Origin: Tessaracoccus caeni
GTDB lineage: Bacteria; Actinomycetota; Actinomycetes; Propionibacteriales; Propionibacteriaceae
Direction: 5' to 3'
Length of the DNA stretch: 64,000 bases
NCBI RefSeq assembly: GCF_029211185.1
Contig: NZ_JARGDO010000006.1
Location: 1-64,000 of the forward strand
Of this stretch, positions 54,948-63,244 are shown in pieces. Under the pieces are notes generated by a model that had not been told where the DNA came from, made no database searches, and was given only the letters and a program-made list of their open reading frames with translations. A program made the position numbers and the translations under genes. Position 1 is the stretch's first letter, and the number at the start of each line of letters is the position of its first letter.

Positions 54948-55937
54948 ATGCTCCGAGTTGCCATCATCGGCGCCGGCCGTATCGGCAAGGTTCATGCCCA
55001 GGCCGTGAACGCCCACCCCGAGGCCGCCCTCGTCGCCATCTGCGACCCCATCGGCACCGCTGCCGAGGATCTGGCTCAGATCTACGGCGCCAAGGCGTAC
55101 AAGGAGGCCGACGACCTCTTCGCCGACCCGGACGTCGACGCGGTCATCATCGGCTCGCCCACCCCGCTGCACGCTCCCCAGGTGCTGGGCGCGACGCGCG
55201 CCGGCAAGGCCGTCATGGTCGAGAAGCCCGTCGCCTCCGACGTCGACGAGGCGCGTGCGCTCGAGGCCGAGCTGGCCACCTTCGAGCACCCGCCGGTGAT
55301 GGTGGGCTTCAACCGCCGCTTCGATCCTTCCTTCGCGCACGCCAAGCAGCTGCTCGACGCCGGAGACCTGGGTGAGATCGAGCAGGTCACCATCACCTCC
55401 CGCGATCCCGAGCCCCCGCCGGCGTCCTACATCGCCGTCTCGGGTGGCATCTTCAAGGACATGACGATCCACGACTTCGACGTGGCCCGCTTCTTCATCG
55501 GCGACGTCGTCGAGGTGTCCGCCTTCGGCCAGAACGTCATCCCCGAGCTGAAGGAGACCGGCGACTTCGACGCCGCCATGGTTCTCCTGAAGGGTGCCAA
55601 CGGTGCGGTGGCGACGATCATCAACAACCGTCGCTGCGTCACCGGCTACGACCAGCGCCTCGAGGTGTACGGCTCCAAGGGCTCCGCCGTCGCGGACAAC
55701 TGGCGCCCCACCACCGTCTCGGTGAACACCGCCGACGCCTCGGCCGCCCAGCAGCCATACCTCAACTTCTTCCTGGAGCGGTACGCCGACGCCTACCGCA
55801 ACGAGCTGAGCGCGTTCATCGACGCCGCCACCAAGGGCACCCCGGTGTCCCCGACGGTCAGCGACGGCGTCGCCGCCCTGGAGCTGGCGCAGGCCGCCCA
55901 GGAGTCGGCGCAGAGCGGCCAGACGGTACGTCTGTAA
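54948..55937 (+). CDS. iolG: myo-Inositol 2-dehydrogenase
   Basis: A 329-residue Gfo/Idh/MocA enzyme, the best candidate for true IolG because of its place beside iolR and iolCBDE. Seen here: VAIIGAGRIGKVHAQAV, MVEKPVASDVDEAR (the Lys97-Pro98 type signature), VGFNRRFDPSFAHAKQLLDA, SGGIFKDMTIHDFDVARFF (catalytic His-Asp-x-Asp) and NNRRCVTGYDQRLEVYGS. It oxidises myo-inositol to scyllo-inosose with NAD. Repeat elements lie on both sides. It is transcribed after the transaldolase gene. Confidence 0.92.
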   Translation: MLRVAIIGAGRIGKVHAQAVNAHPEAALVAICDPIGTAAEDLAQIYGAKAYKEADDLFADPDVDAVIIGSPTPLHAPQVLGATRAGKAVMVEKPVASDVDEARALEAELATFEHPPVMVGFNRRFDPSFAHAKQLLDAGDLGEIEQVTITSRDPEPPPASYIAVSGGIFKDMTIHDFDVARFFIGDVVEVSAFGQNVIPELKETGDFDAAMVLLKGANGAVATIINNRRCVTGYDQRLEVYGSKGSAVADNWRPTTVSVNTADASAAQQPYLNFFLERYADAYRNELSAFIDAATKGTPVSPTVSDGVAALELAQAAQESAQSGQTVRL

Positions 55938-55987
55938 CAAGGGCACGATCGGGGCCGGAGGGTTGACGGACCCCTCCGGCCCCGATC

Positions 55988-56068
55988 CATTCACGCTCTT
56001 CTCGAGCACGCTCTTTTCGAGCACGCTCTTTTCGAGGCTCCGCTGCGCTCCGCACCTCAAAGAGCGTG
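55988..56068. repeat. REP-like element, copy 3, with 15-bp tandem repeat
   Basis: Three tandem units of CACGCTCTTTTCGAG (first unit with one change, 55993-56037) lead into GAGGCTCCGCTGCGCTCCGC and then ACCTCAAAGAGCGTG, which pairs back to the first CACGCTCTT. It is a shortened relative of the elements at 6804 and 54751. Confidence 0.7.
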
Positions 56069-56107
56069 GGTATAACACCAGACAAAGCAGAAGGCTAGGG
56101 TGACCTG

Positions 56108-56851
56108 GTGATCGAACTCTCCACCGCCGCGTGGGTTCTCCTCGTCGCATCCGCCATGCTGATCGGCATCGCGAAGACGGCCTTGCCTGGTGCCGCGACG
56201 CTCGCCGTCGCGACTTTCGCGGCCGTGCTTCCGGCCCGCGAGTCCACGGCGGCACTACTGGTGCTGTTGCTGGTCGGCGACCTGATCGCGATCTGGACGT
56301 ACCGTCGCGGCGCCGACTGGGGCACCCTGAAGCGCCTGGTCCCGGCGGTGCTGGTGGGCCTCGTGCTGGGCGCGATCTTCCTGGCCTGGGCCGACGACGT
56401 GGTCATGCGCCGCACCATCGGCGTCATCCTGCTGGTGCTCACCGCGCTGACGCTGCTGCTGATGCGACGCGGCACCCTCAGCTCCGACGACGCCCTCACC
56501 AACCCGAAGGTCCGCGGCTTCTACGGCGCGCTGGGCGGGTTCACGACCATGGCGGCCAACTCCGGCGGGCCTGTGATGACGCTCTACTTCCTGGCGGCCC
56601 GGTTCAACGTGCTGCAGTTCCTCGCCACCCAGGCGTGGTTCTTCTTCCTGGTCAACGTGTCCAAGCTGCCGTTCTCGATCGGTCTCGGGCTGCTGCACGC
56701 GAACATGCTTCCGATGCTGGCCATCCTGGCCCCCATCGTGATCCTGGGGGCGTTCATCGGCCGACGCATCGTCAGCCGGATGGACAAGAAGCTGTTCGAC
56801 AGGATCGTCATCGTGCTGACGATCCTGTCGTCGCTGTACCTGCTGCGCTGA
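56108..56851 (+). CDS. TauE/SafE (TSUP) family membrane exporter
   Basis: A 247-residue membrane protein with about eight spans of the sulfite exporter TauE/SafE family: IGIAKTALPGAATLAVATFA in the first repeat and FYGALGGFTTMAANSGGPVM in the second are the family pseudo-repeat motifs. It begins with GTG (56108). TSUP proteins move small anions such as sulfite or sulfoacetate; the cargo here is unknown. It is convergent with the thiamine-precursor transporter and seems to stand alone. Confidence 0.88.
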   Translation: MIELSTAAWVLLVASAMLIGIAKTALPGAATLAVATFAAVLPARESTAALLVLLLVGDLIAIWTYRRGADWGTLKRLVPAVLVGLVLGAIFLAWADDVVMRRTIGVILLVLTALTLLLMRRGTLSSDDALTNPKVRGFYGALGGFTTMAANSGGPVMTLYFLAARFNVLQFLATQAWFFFLVNVSKLPFSIGLGLLHANMLPMLAILAPIVILGAFIGRRIVSRMDKKLFDRIVIVLTILSSLYLLR

Positions 56852-56863
56852 GTCCGCCTCCGG

Positions 56864-57934
56864 TCAGGGCAGCAGGTCGTTCGTCGTCGCGGCGGCACCG
56901 TCGACCTCGGTCTCGAGCAGCCCGTTGTCGTACATCCAGGCGGCATAGGCGGCCCAGTCGTCGCTCGACTGCGTCCCGAAGCCCTCGGTCGGCAGCAGCG
57001 CCAGTGTGGCGCCGACCATCTTCTCCAGCATGACCGGGTCGTAGGAGCCCTTGGTCACCGGTTCGAGTGCGGCAACGGCCTTGGCCGGATCCGCGACGGC
57101 GGCCTCCTGTCCCTGCGCGGTGGCGGCGAGGAACCGCTTCACCCGGTCGGCGTAGCCGGCGTCCTCGGCGAGACGCGTCGGGTTGGCGATGATCACGAGC
57201 TCGGCATAGTCGGGCACGCCGAACTCGGTGACGGGGACGATGGTGAAGTCGCCCTGCTCGGCCAGCTCCACGCCCTCGATGTTGCGGAACGCCCCGAAGA
57301 CCGCATCGGCCTGCTTGCTCAGGATCGCCTGGCCCAGGCTCTGCTGGAGGTTGGGCGTGGTGATCGACGCGGGATCGATGCCGGCCTCACGCGCGATGTA
57401 GTCCAGGGTGGGCAGCTGGGAGGCGAGGCCGGAGATGCCGACGGTCTTGCCCTCCATGTCCTTGCCCGACGCGATCGGCGCGTCCGACCAGGAGATGACG
57501 GAGGTGAGCGCCGTCGGGATCAAGGCGGCCACGGAGACCACATCCAGCCCCTGACTACGGGCGATGAGGGTGTCCGGCTCGTAGCTGATAGCGAGGTCGG
57601 CCCGGCCGAGCGAGACCTCCCGGGCCGCGTCCGCCGTGTTCGCCGGCGTGCGGAACTCCGTCGCGATTCGCTGCTCGTCGTAGGCTCCGATGTGCTGCGC
57701 CGTGTAGAGGGCGGCGTGGTCAGGGTTCGGCGCCCAGTCCAGGAGCAGCGTCAGCGCCTCCGTCTCCACGTCGCTCACCGACGGGGAGGGCGACGACGAT
57801 GGCGACGGCGACGAGGGGTCGGCAGGGGTGCCACCCTGGCAGGCCGCGAGCGCGATGGTGCCGGCGGCGAGCAGCGACGCCAGCACGGTGCGGCGTCGAG
57901 GGGCGGGTCGACGGGACGACGAGGGGACGGTCAT
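56864..57934 (-). CDS. thiY: Thiamine-precursor ABC transporter substrate-binding lipoprotein
   Basis: A 356-residue NMT1/THI5-type binding protein. Twin-Arg-rich start, then lipobox LAAC (Cys32) and a long Ser/Pro linker. The domain opens LTLLLDWAPNPDHAALYTAQ, the classic NMT1 motif, then SYEPDTLIARSQGLDVVSVA. It is the last gene of the thiZ-thiX-thiY operon, overlapping the permease by 4 nt. The TPP riboswitch upstream of the operon implies that the cargo is a pyrimidine (HMP) precursor of thiamine. Confidence 0.92.
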   Translation of the reverse strand: MTVPSSSRRPAPRRRTVLASLLAAGTIALAACQGGTPADPSSPSPSSSPSPSVSDVETEALTLLLDWAPNPDHAALYTAQHIGAYDEQRIATEFRTPANTADAAREVSLGRADLAISYEPDTLIARSQGLDVVSVAALIPTALTSVISWSDAPIASGKDMEGKTVGISGLASQLPTLDYIAREAGIDPASITTPNLQQSLGQAILSKQADAVFGAFRNIEGVELAEQGDFTIVPVTEFGVPDYAELVIIANPTRLAEDAGYADRVKRFLAATAQGQEAAVADPAKAVAALEPVTKGSYDPVMLEKMVGATLALLPTEGFGTQSSDDWAAYAAWMYDNGLLETEVDGAAATTNDLLP

Positions 57935-58704
57935 TGCGAGCTCTCTTTCCGGGCGCTGTGCGCCCATGGGCAGATGATGTTTCCGAGGAAGGTGACGACG
58001 CCGAGCAGCAGCCCGGCCATGGTGGTCAGGACGATCACCTGGGCGAAGACGAAGTCGGTCTGCATGCGCGGGATGGCCTGCAGCATCAGGTAGCCGATGC
58101 CGTCGGTGGCCCCGGTGTACTCGGCGAAGACCGCAGCGACCGGCGCATAGGTGACCGATACGCGCAGGCCGGCGAGGCCGCGGGGCAAGGCGGACGGGAA
58201 CCGGAGCCGCCAGAACAGGGCGAGGCGTGAGGCGTCGAGGCTGCGCATCGTGGCGACGAGCCGCGGATCCACGTCGCGCACCCCGGCCAGCAGATTGAGC
58301 GCGACGGGGAAGAAGCACAGCAGCGCCACCACGATCACCTTCGGCGCGACGCCGTATCCCAGGGAGATCGTGAGCAGCGGACCGATGACCACGACGGGGA
58401 TCGCCTGCGACAGCACGAGAAGCGGGGTGAGGGCCCTGCCGATCACCGGAAGGAAGCCGTCGAGGGTCACGATGACCAGCGCGGCCACGACCCCGACGGC
58501 CAGGCCTGCCACCGTCTCGAGCCCCGTCACCAGGGTGGCGGGACCCAGTCGGTCCGGCCAGGTGGACAGGATCGAGCGCAGCACCGCGTCGGGCGCCGGG
58601 ATGATGTAGTCGGGGATGGCGTCGCCGGCAGTCATCACCACCCAGAGCGCCAGGAGCAGCCCCACGGTGACGGCCGCGGGCACCACTGCACGCAGAGACC
58701 TCAC
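57931..58704 (-). CDS. thiX: Thiamine-precursor ABC transporter permease
   Basis: A 257-residue BPD_transp_1 permease with about six spans; the EAA-type loop reads LRFPSALPRGLAGLRVS and a GTDGIGYLMLQA segment follows, as in SsuC/ThiX permeases. It overlaps the ATPase gene by 4 nt at its start and the SBP gene by 4 nt at its end. It is part of the TPP-riboswitch-controlled operon. Confidence 0.92.
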   Translation of the reverse strand: MRSLRAVVPAAVTVGLLLALWVVMTAGDAIPDYIIPAPDAVLRSILSTWPDRLGPATLVTGLETVAGLAVGVVAALVIVTLDGFLPVIGRALTPLLVLSQAIPVVVIGPLLTISLGYGVAPKVIVVALLCFFPVALNLLAGVRDVDPRLVATMRSLDASRLALFWRLRFPSALPRGLAGLRVSVTYAPVAAVFAEYTGATDGIGYLMLQAIPRMQTDFVFAQVIVLTTMAGLLLGVVTFLGNIICPWAHSARKESSQ

Positions 58705-59558
58705 CGCTCGACCCCCGTCCGGTCCATCCCGCGGGATCGGAGAGCACGCAGCACCTCGGCACGCGCCGTGGCGAAAGCGGGATCGGCGACGATCTGCTCC
58801 CGACCGCGGTGATCCGAGAACCAGCCGGCGAACTCAGCGGCCTTGGTGGCCGGTTCCCCGTCTTCCACCGAGGCCAGCACGACGACGCGGTCGCCGAGCA
58901 GGAGGGCCTCGTCGACATCGTGGGTGACCAGAACGAGCGTGGCCGACGTGCGGGGCAGGGTGGCGCGCAGCCAGTCCTGCATCTCCGCCCTGGTCAGCGC
59001 GTCGAGGGCGCCCAACGGCTCGTCGGCAAGGAGAACGGGCTTGTTCACCACCAAGGCCCGGGCGAACGCGGCCCGCTGACGCATCCCGCCGCTGAGCGCG
59101 TCGGGACGGTGACCGGCCCATCGGCCCAGGTTCCATTCGTCCAGGATGCGCTCGGCGGCAGCGCGGGCCTCGCGCCTGGCCACTCCACGGTTTCGGAGGC
59201 CGACGGCCACGTTGTCCCTCAGCGTGAACCACGGCAGGAGGCTGTCGCCCTGCGGCATCAGCGCGCAGCACGACAAGCGCCCCGCACCCGATGTCTGCCC
59301 GAGAACCGAGATCCCGCCTTGGCCCGGTTCCGCAAGACCCGCGATGAGCGTGAGCAAGGTCGACTTGCCGCACCCTGAGCGCCCGACGATGGCCACGTGC
59401 TCTCCCACCGCGACGCGCAGATCGACTCCCTGCAGCACGGCATGGCCCCGATCGACGACGCCGCGCCCGCGCGTCGGACCGTAACGGAAGCCGACGCCGT
59501 CCAGCACGACGGCATCGCCCTGGGTGTGGGTAGACGGCGGCTCCGCACCGGTTCGCAT
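58701..59558 (-). CDS. thiZ: Thiamine-precursor ABC transporter ATP-binding protein
   Basis: A 285-residue ATPase: Walker A GRSGCGKST (59-67), signature LSGGMRQRAAFARALV, Walker B VLLADEPLGALDALT and H-loop THDVDEALLLGDRV. The start at 59558 uses GGAGGG 9 nt upstream, which is itself the 3' strand of the riboswitch; the ATG at 59567 sits inside the riboswitch and touches that sequence, so it is less likely. First gene of the thiZXY operon. Confidence 0.92.
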   Translation of the reverse strand: MRTGAEPPSTHTQGDAVVLDGVGFRYGPTRGRGVVDRGHAVLQGVDLRVAVGEHVAIVGRSGCGKSTLLTLIAGLAEPGQGGISVLGQTSGAGRLSCCALMPQGDSLLPWFTLRDNVAVGLRNRGVARREARAAAERILDEWNLGRWAGHRPDALSGGMRQRAAFARALVVNKPVLLADEPLGALDALTRAEMQDWLRATLPRTSATLVLVTHDVDEALLLGDRVVVLASVEDGEPATKAAEFAGWFSDHRGREQIVADPAFATARAEVLRALRSRGMDRTGVER

Positions 59559-59562
59559 GAAC

Positions 59563-59634
59563 GACATCCCTCCGCGAGTACTAACTCGATCAGGTATTAC
59601 GGGTGTCATCTCAGCCCCGAAATGGGGCACCCCG
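59563..59634 (-). promoter_or_regulatory. TPP riboswitch (THI element)
   Basis: Reading the minus strand: GGGGTGCCCC, then GGGGCTGAGATGACACCCGT, AATACCTGATCGAGTTAGTA, CTCGCGGAGGGATGTC. The CTGAGA and ACCTGATC boxes and the GCGGAGGGA end are the conserved TPP-aptamer positions. The GGAGGG at the end is also the ribosome-binding site of thiZ, so thiamine pyrophosphate probably blocks translation initiation. Confidence 0.95.
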
Positions 59635-59726
59635 TGTCACAACTACCCGAATAGTACGCCACGGGGACGAGCCCTGCCATCTACGCCCGGATCCAGGCTA
59701 GGAGCTCGTCGGGGAGGAACGGTGAG

Positions 59727-60377
59727 TTAACCCAGGAGGCCGGCGTCGCGAATGCTCATGGCGGCAGACACCCGGTTGTCGGTGCCGAGCTTGACGAAGA
59801 GCCTTGTCAGATGGGCTTTGACGGTGGCGAGGCTGAGGTGCAGCCGGCTTCCGATCTGCGCATTGGTGAGCCCCTGGGCCATCAGGATCGCGATCTCGCG
59901 CTCCCGCTCGGTCAGCGAGTCGATCGCCGCCGCCGACTCCGGGCTGAGCCGGGTGGACGCGGTGGCGGCCGCGATGACGGTGCTGGTGACGTCGGGAGAG
60001 AGGACGGGGTCGCCGCGGTGCACGGCCTTGATGCCTGCGACGAGATCCGCGGGGTCGGTGTCCTTGAGCAGGAAGCCGTTCGCGTGCTGCCGGAGTGCGC
60101 GCAGGACGTAGTCGTCGGTGTTGAAAGTGGTCAGCACCAGCACGCGCGGACCCGGGATCCGACGGGCGGCGAGCCTCTCCAGCACGCCGAGGCCGTCCAG
60201 GACGGGCATCCGGATGTCCAGCAGCAGGACGTCGGGGGCGAGTTCGCCGATCGCAGCGAGCCCGGCCTCTCCATCCGCGGCTTCGCCGACGACCGTCAGT
60301 TCGGGATCGCCGGCGATGATCATCCGCAATCCCGTGCGGACCATCGCGTCGTCGTCGACCAGAAGCACCGAGATCAT
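59727..60377 (-). CDS. NarL/LuxR-type response regulator
   Basis: A 216-residue response regulator. The receiver domain (1-120) has acidic pocket VDDD (8-10), phospho-acceptor Asp54 in LLLDIRMP, Thr in VLTTFNTDDY and Lys105 in FLLKD. The GerE helix-turn-helix at 150-210 has LTEREREIAILMAQGLTNAQ then SRLHLSLATVKAHLTRLF. Its start overlaps the upstream histidine kinase by 4 nt, so the two form one two-component system. The divergent ABC exporter at 61711 is a plausible target. Confidence 0.95.
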   Translation of the reverse strand: MISVLLVDDDAMVRTGLRMIIAGDPELTVVGEAADGEAGLAAIGELAPDVLLLDIRMPVLDGLGVLERLAARRIPGPRVLVLTTFNTDDYVLRALRQHANGFLLKDTDPADLVAGIKAVHRGDPVLSPDVTSTVIAAATASTRLSPESAAAIDSLTEREREIAILMAQGLTNAQIGSRLHLSLATVKAHLTRLFVKLGTDNRVSAAMSIRDAGLLG

Positions 60378-61546
60378 GATTCATCCTTCCATGGGAGGGT
60401 CGCCGCGACGACGAAGTCCCCGCCGATAGGTCCGTAGGACACCGACCCGCCGACGGAGGCGGCCCGTTCGGTGAGTCCGAGCAGGCCGAATCCGCTGCCG
60501 GTGCGATCGGGCGCGGCGAGGTCGGCCAGCGGGTTGCTGACGCGCACCTCCAGCTGTGTTCCGGGCTCCCCGGAGATGCTCACCCGCACCGGGGCACCCG
60601 GCGCGTGCTTGCGCGCGTTGGTGAGCGCCTCCTGCGCGATGCGGTAGGCGTGCCGCCCCACCCGAGCGGGAACGCGGGAGACGTCGACGTCGATCTCCAG
60701 GGCGATCCGCTGATCGTCCTCGAGGTCCGCCACCAGAACGGGCAGCTCGGCGAGCGTCGGCTGCGGCGGTTCCGGTGGCGCATCCGCGCCGCGCAGGGTG
60801 GAGAGCACCGCACGCAGCTCGTCGAGCGACTGCTTCACACCCGCCTGGATCAGTCGCGCGGTCTCGCGGGTCTCCTCCGGGCTGAGATCGGTACGGAAGG
60901 CCAGCACGCCTGCGTTCATGCTCACCAGGGAGAGCCGGTGGGCGAGCACATCGTGCATCTCTCGAGCGATCCGCTCGCGCTCGGCGAGTTTGGCCTGCTC
61001 GATGCGCGCCCATTCGGCCTCTTGCCTGGCGTGCTCGGTCTCCAGCCGGCCTCGCTGCTCGGCTGCGCGAGAGCGCGCCAGCCAACCGATGAGGGTGGCG
61101 AAGGCGAGACCGACGACGGCGATGGTGAACTCCACCGTGTGCGGTGTTTCCCACGGGCCGTAGAACGGGCCCGCCAACAGCGAGACCAGCTTCGCGAGGA
61201 CGAACCAGGCAGCCGCGAGTGCAACCACCCAGGCGCGCCGGGCCCGGCGCGCCACCGATGCCTGCATCCCCAGCGCCGCACCGATGACCCCGGGACTGAA
61301 GAACAGCAGGAGGCCGATGCCGATGACGGCGGCGACGGGAACCCGTCTGCGGAACACGAGAAGCACGAGCGCCACGGCGGGGCACGCGATGCTGAGGACG
61401 ACCATCAGCGGGTCGAGCCGGTGGGCCGTCGGCGCCAGAAGGGGTGTCAGGTAGTACAGCCACATGACCACCGCGGCCGCCCAAACCCCCGTCGATGTCG
61501 GGACACCGGCGGGCGGCTGCGCGGGGAAAGGATGGCTGTCGGTCAC
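60374..61546 (-). CDS. Sensor histidine kinase (HisKA_3 type)
   Basis: A 390-residue membrane kinase with about five N-terminal spans (20-155). The HisKA_3 helix has the phosphorylated His198 in EMHDVLAHRLSLVS, and the HATPase domain has RIAQEALTNARKHAPGA (N-box) and TGSGFGLLGLTERAASVGG (G-box). It partners the response regulator downstream (4-nt overlap). DesK-like layouts of this type often sense membrane or cell-wall stress; the signal here is not evident. Confidence 0.94.
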   Translation of the reverse strand: MTDSHPFPAQPPAGVPTSTGVWAAAVVMWLYYLTPLLAPTAHRLDPLMVVLSIACPAVALVLLVFRRRVPVAAVIGIGLLLFFSPGVIGAALGMQASVARRARRAWVVALAAAWFVLAKLVSLLAGPFYGPWETPHTVEFTIAVVGLAFATLIGWLARSRAAEQRGRLETEHARQEAEWARIEQAKLAERERIAREMHDVLAHRLSLVSMNAGVLAFRTDLSPEETRETARLIQAGVKQSLDELRAVLSTLRGADAPPEPPQPTLAELPVLVADLEDDQRIALEIDVDVSRVPARVGRHAYRIAQEALTNARKHAPGAPVRVSISGEPGTQLEVRVSNPLADLAAPDRTGSGFGLLGLTERAASVGGSVSYGPIGGDFVVAATLPWKDES

Positions 61547-61710
61547 CTCATCAGCTTAGGATTCGGGCCGACCGAGCGAGTAGCGACCATAGGCTGGATC
61601 CGGCCAGCCCATCGGCTATCCGGCCCTCGAGATGAACGAGCCCATCGGCTGGCTCGCACCAGCCTTCCACCCGATGCCGTCGGCCGGGTGGCACCGGTGA
61701 ACTGTGAGTC

Positions 61711-62424
61711 ATGATCGCTTTCACCCATCTCACCAAGTCCTACAGCGGCAACACCGTTCTCGACGACGTCACCTTCCGGGTGCCGGCCGGCCAGGTGACG
61801 GGCTTCCTCGGCCCGAACGGCGCAGGGAAATCCACCGCCATGCGCATCCTCATCGGCCTCGCCGGCGCAGACTCCGGCACCGCTACGATCGACGACCGCC
61901 CTTACCGGCAGTGGCCCAACCCGGCCGTGATCGTCGGCTCTCTGCTCGACGCCGATGCCTTCCATCCCGGCCGCAGCGGGCGCGAATCGCTCGTCCTCTC
62001 GTGCCTCACCCTCGGTCTTCCCGCCCAGCGCGCCGACGAGGTGCTCGACCTGGTCGGGCTCACCGCCGCCGAGGGGCGTCGTCGCGTGCGCGGCTACTCG
62101 CTCGGGATGCGGCAGCGACTCGGCATCGCCCAGGCGCTACTCACCGACCCTCCGGTGCTGGTGCTCGACGAGCCGGCCAACGGCCTCGATCCCCAGGGCC
62201 AGCGGTGGCTCGGCGACCTGCTGCGCTCACGGGCCGAGCGAGGCGGGGCGATTCTGCTGTCCAGCCATCAGCTCTCCGAGGTCGAACGCCTAGCCGACCG
62301 GCTCGTCGTCATCGCCGATGGCCGGATCGTCGCCGACGACACCCTGGCGTCGCTGCGCGCTGAGCACGGCGACATCACCGAGTTCTACTTCTCCGCCACC
62401 GCCCCGCACGACCGCGCCGCCTGA
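61711..62424 (+). CDS. ABC transporter ATP-binding protein (exporter type)
   Basis: A 237-residue single-cassette ATPase: FLGPNGAGKSTAMRILIGL (Walker A), a variant signature YSLGMRQRLGIAQALL, PVLVLDEPANGLDP (Walker B) and SSHQLSEVE (H-loop). This type drives drug, bacteriocin or lantibiotic-immunity exporters. It is followed by its permease gene and an erythromycin-esterase-like gene in the same direction, and is divergent from the two-component system across 164 bp. Confidence 0.93.
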   Translation: MIAFTHLTKSYSGNTVLDDVTFRVPAGQVTGFLGPNGAGKSTAMRILIGLAGADSGTATIDDRPYRQWPNPAVIVGSLLDADAFHPGRSGRESLVLSCLTLGLPAQRADEVLDLVGLTAAEGRRRVRGYSLGMRQRLGIAQALLTDPPVLVLDEPANGLDPQGQRWLGDLLRSRAERGGAILLSSHQLSEVERLADRLVVIADGRIVADDTLASLRAEHGDITEFYFSATAPHDRAA

Positions 62425-62458
62425 CCCACCACTGAAACCCTCAAGAAAGGAACTGATC

Positions 62459-63244
62459 ATGACCATCGCGCCCACCACCGGCACCCGGCGCAGCACCCCG
62501 TCGGCCACCGTATCCGCCACCCATAGGGTCTCGACGGCACGACTCTGGGCCGTCGAGCTGCGCAAGCTCGTCGACACGCCCTCGGGTGTCGCCCTCGTCG
62601 CCGCCGGCGCCCTGCTGGCGGGCATCTTCGGCGGCGGCGCGGTCCTCTTCATCGACGACGTGACCTACGGTGACGTCGCACGCCTCGCCGGCATCCCGCT
62701 TCTCACGCTGCTGCCGGTGCTGGCCATCCTGCTCGCCACGTCGGCGCGCCATCACCGCACCGCCCTCGCCACCTACGCCCTCGTCCCTGCCCGCGGCCGG
62801 ATTCTCACCGCGCAGGCGCTGGCGGTGATCACCCTCGGCCTGATCGCTGCGGCCCTGACGCTCGTCGCGGCCGCCATCATCACCCCGGTCGGTGGCCTGG
62901 TGACCAGCCAACCCGTCCCCTGGACCATCGACGGGGGCAGCCACGGTGCGCTCACCGTCGGCATCGTCCTCGCGGCCCTGTCCGGCTACGCCATCGGCCT
63001 CGCCACCGGTCTGGCGCCGGTCGCGATCACCATCGTGCTCGCTTGGCCCCCCATCGCCCTGCTGCTGTCGATCATCCCCACCGCCGCCGACGTGCTGGCC
63101 TGGCTCGACGTCAACGCCGTCGCCGCTCTCTCCGACGGGGCCACGGGCGTCGAGGTGGCACGCGTGGCCACCGGCGTCGTCGCGTGGATCCTGGTGCCCG
63201 GCGTCGTCGGGGTCGTGCGGGAGCTACGGACGGAGGTGCGATGA
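62459..63244 (+). CDS. ABC-2-type transporter permease
   Basis: A 261-residue membrane protein with about six spans: VALVAAGALLAGIFGGGAVLF, LAGIPLLTLLPVLAILLATS, LAVITLGLIAAALTLVAAAI, then two more pairs. VELRKLVDTPSGVAL near the start is the coupling-helix region seen in such exporters. GAAAGGAA lies 6 nt before the start at 62459. It is the membrane partner of the ATPase at 61711. Confidence 0.85.
   Translation: MTIAPTTGTRRSTPSATVSATHRVSTARLWAVELRKLVDTPSGVALVAAGALLAGIFGGGAVLFIDDVTYGDVARLAGIPLLTLLPVLAILLATSARHHRTALATYALVPARGRILTAQALAVITLGLIAAALTLVAAAIITPVGGLVTSQPVPWTIDGGSHGALTVGIVLAALSGYAIGLATGLAPVAITIVLAWPPIALLLSIIPTAADVLAWLDVNAVAALSDGATGVEVARVATGVVAWILVPGVVGVVRELRTEVR

Noticed and set aside
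55993-56037. Tandem 15-bp units as a possible CRISPR array
   Set aside because: Units are directly abutting, short and without spacers; they belong to the REP-like element.
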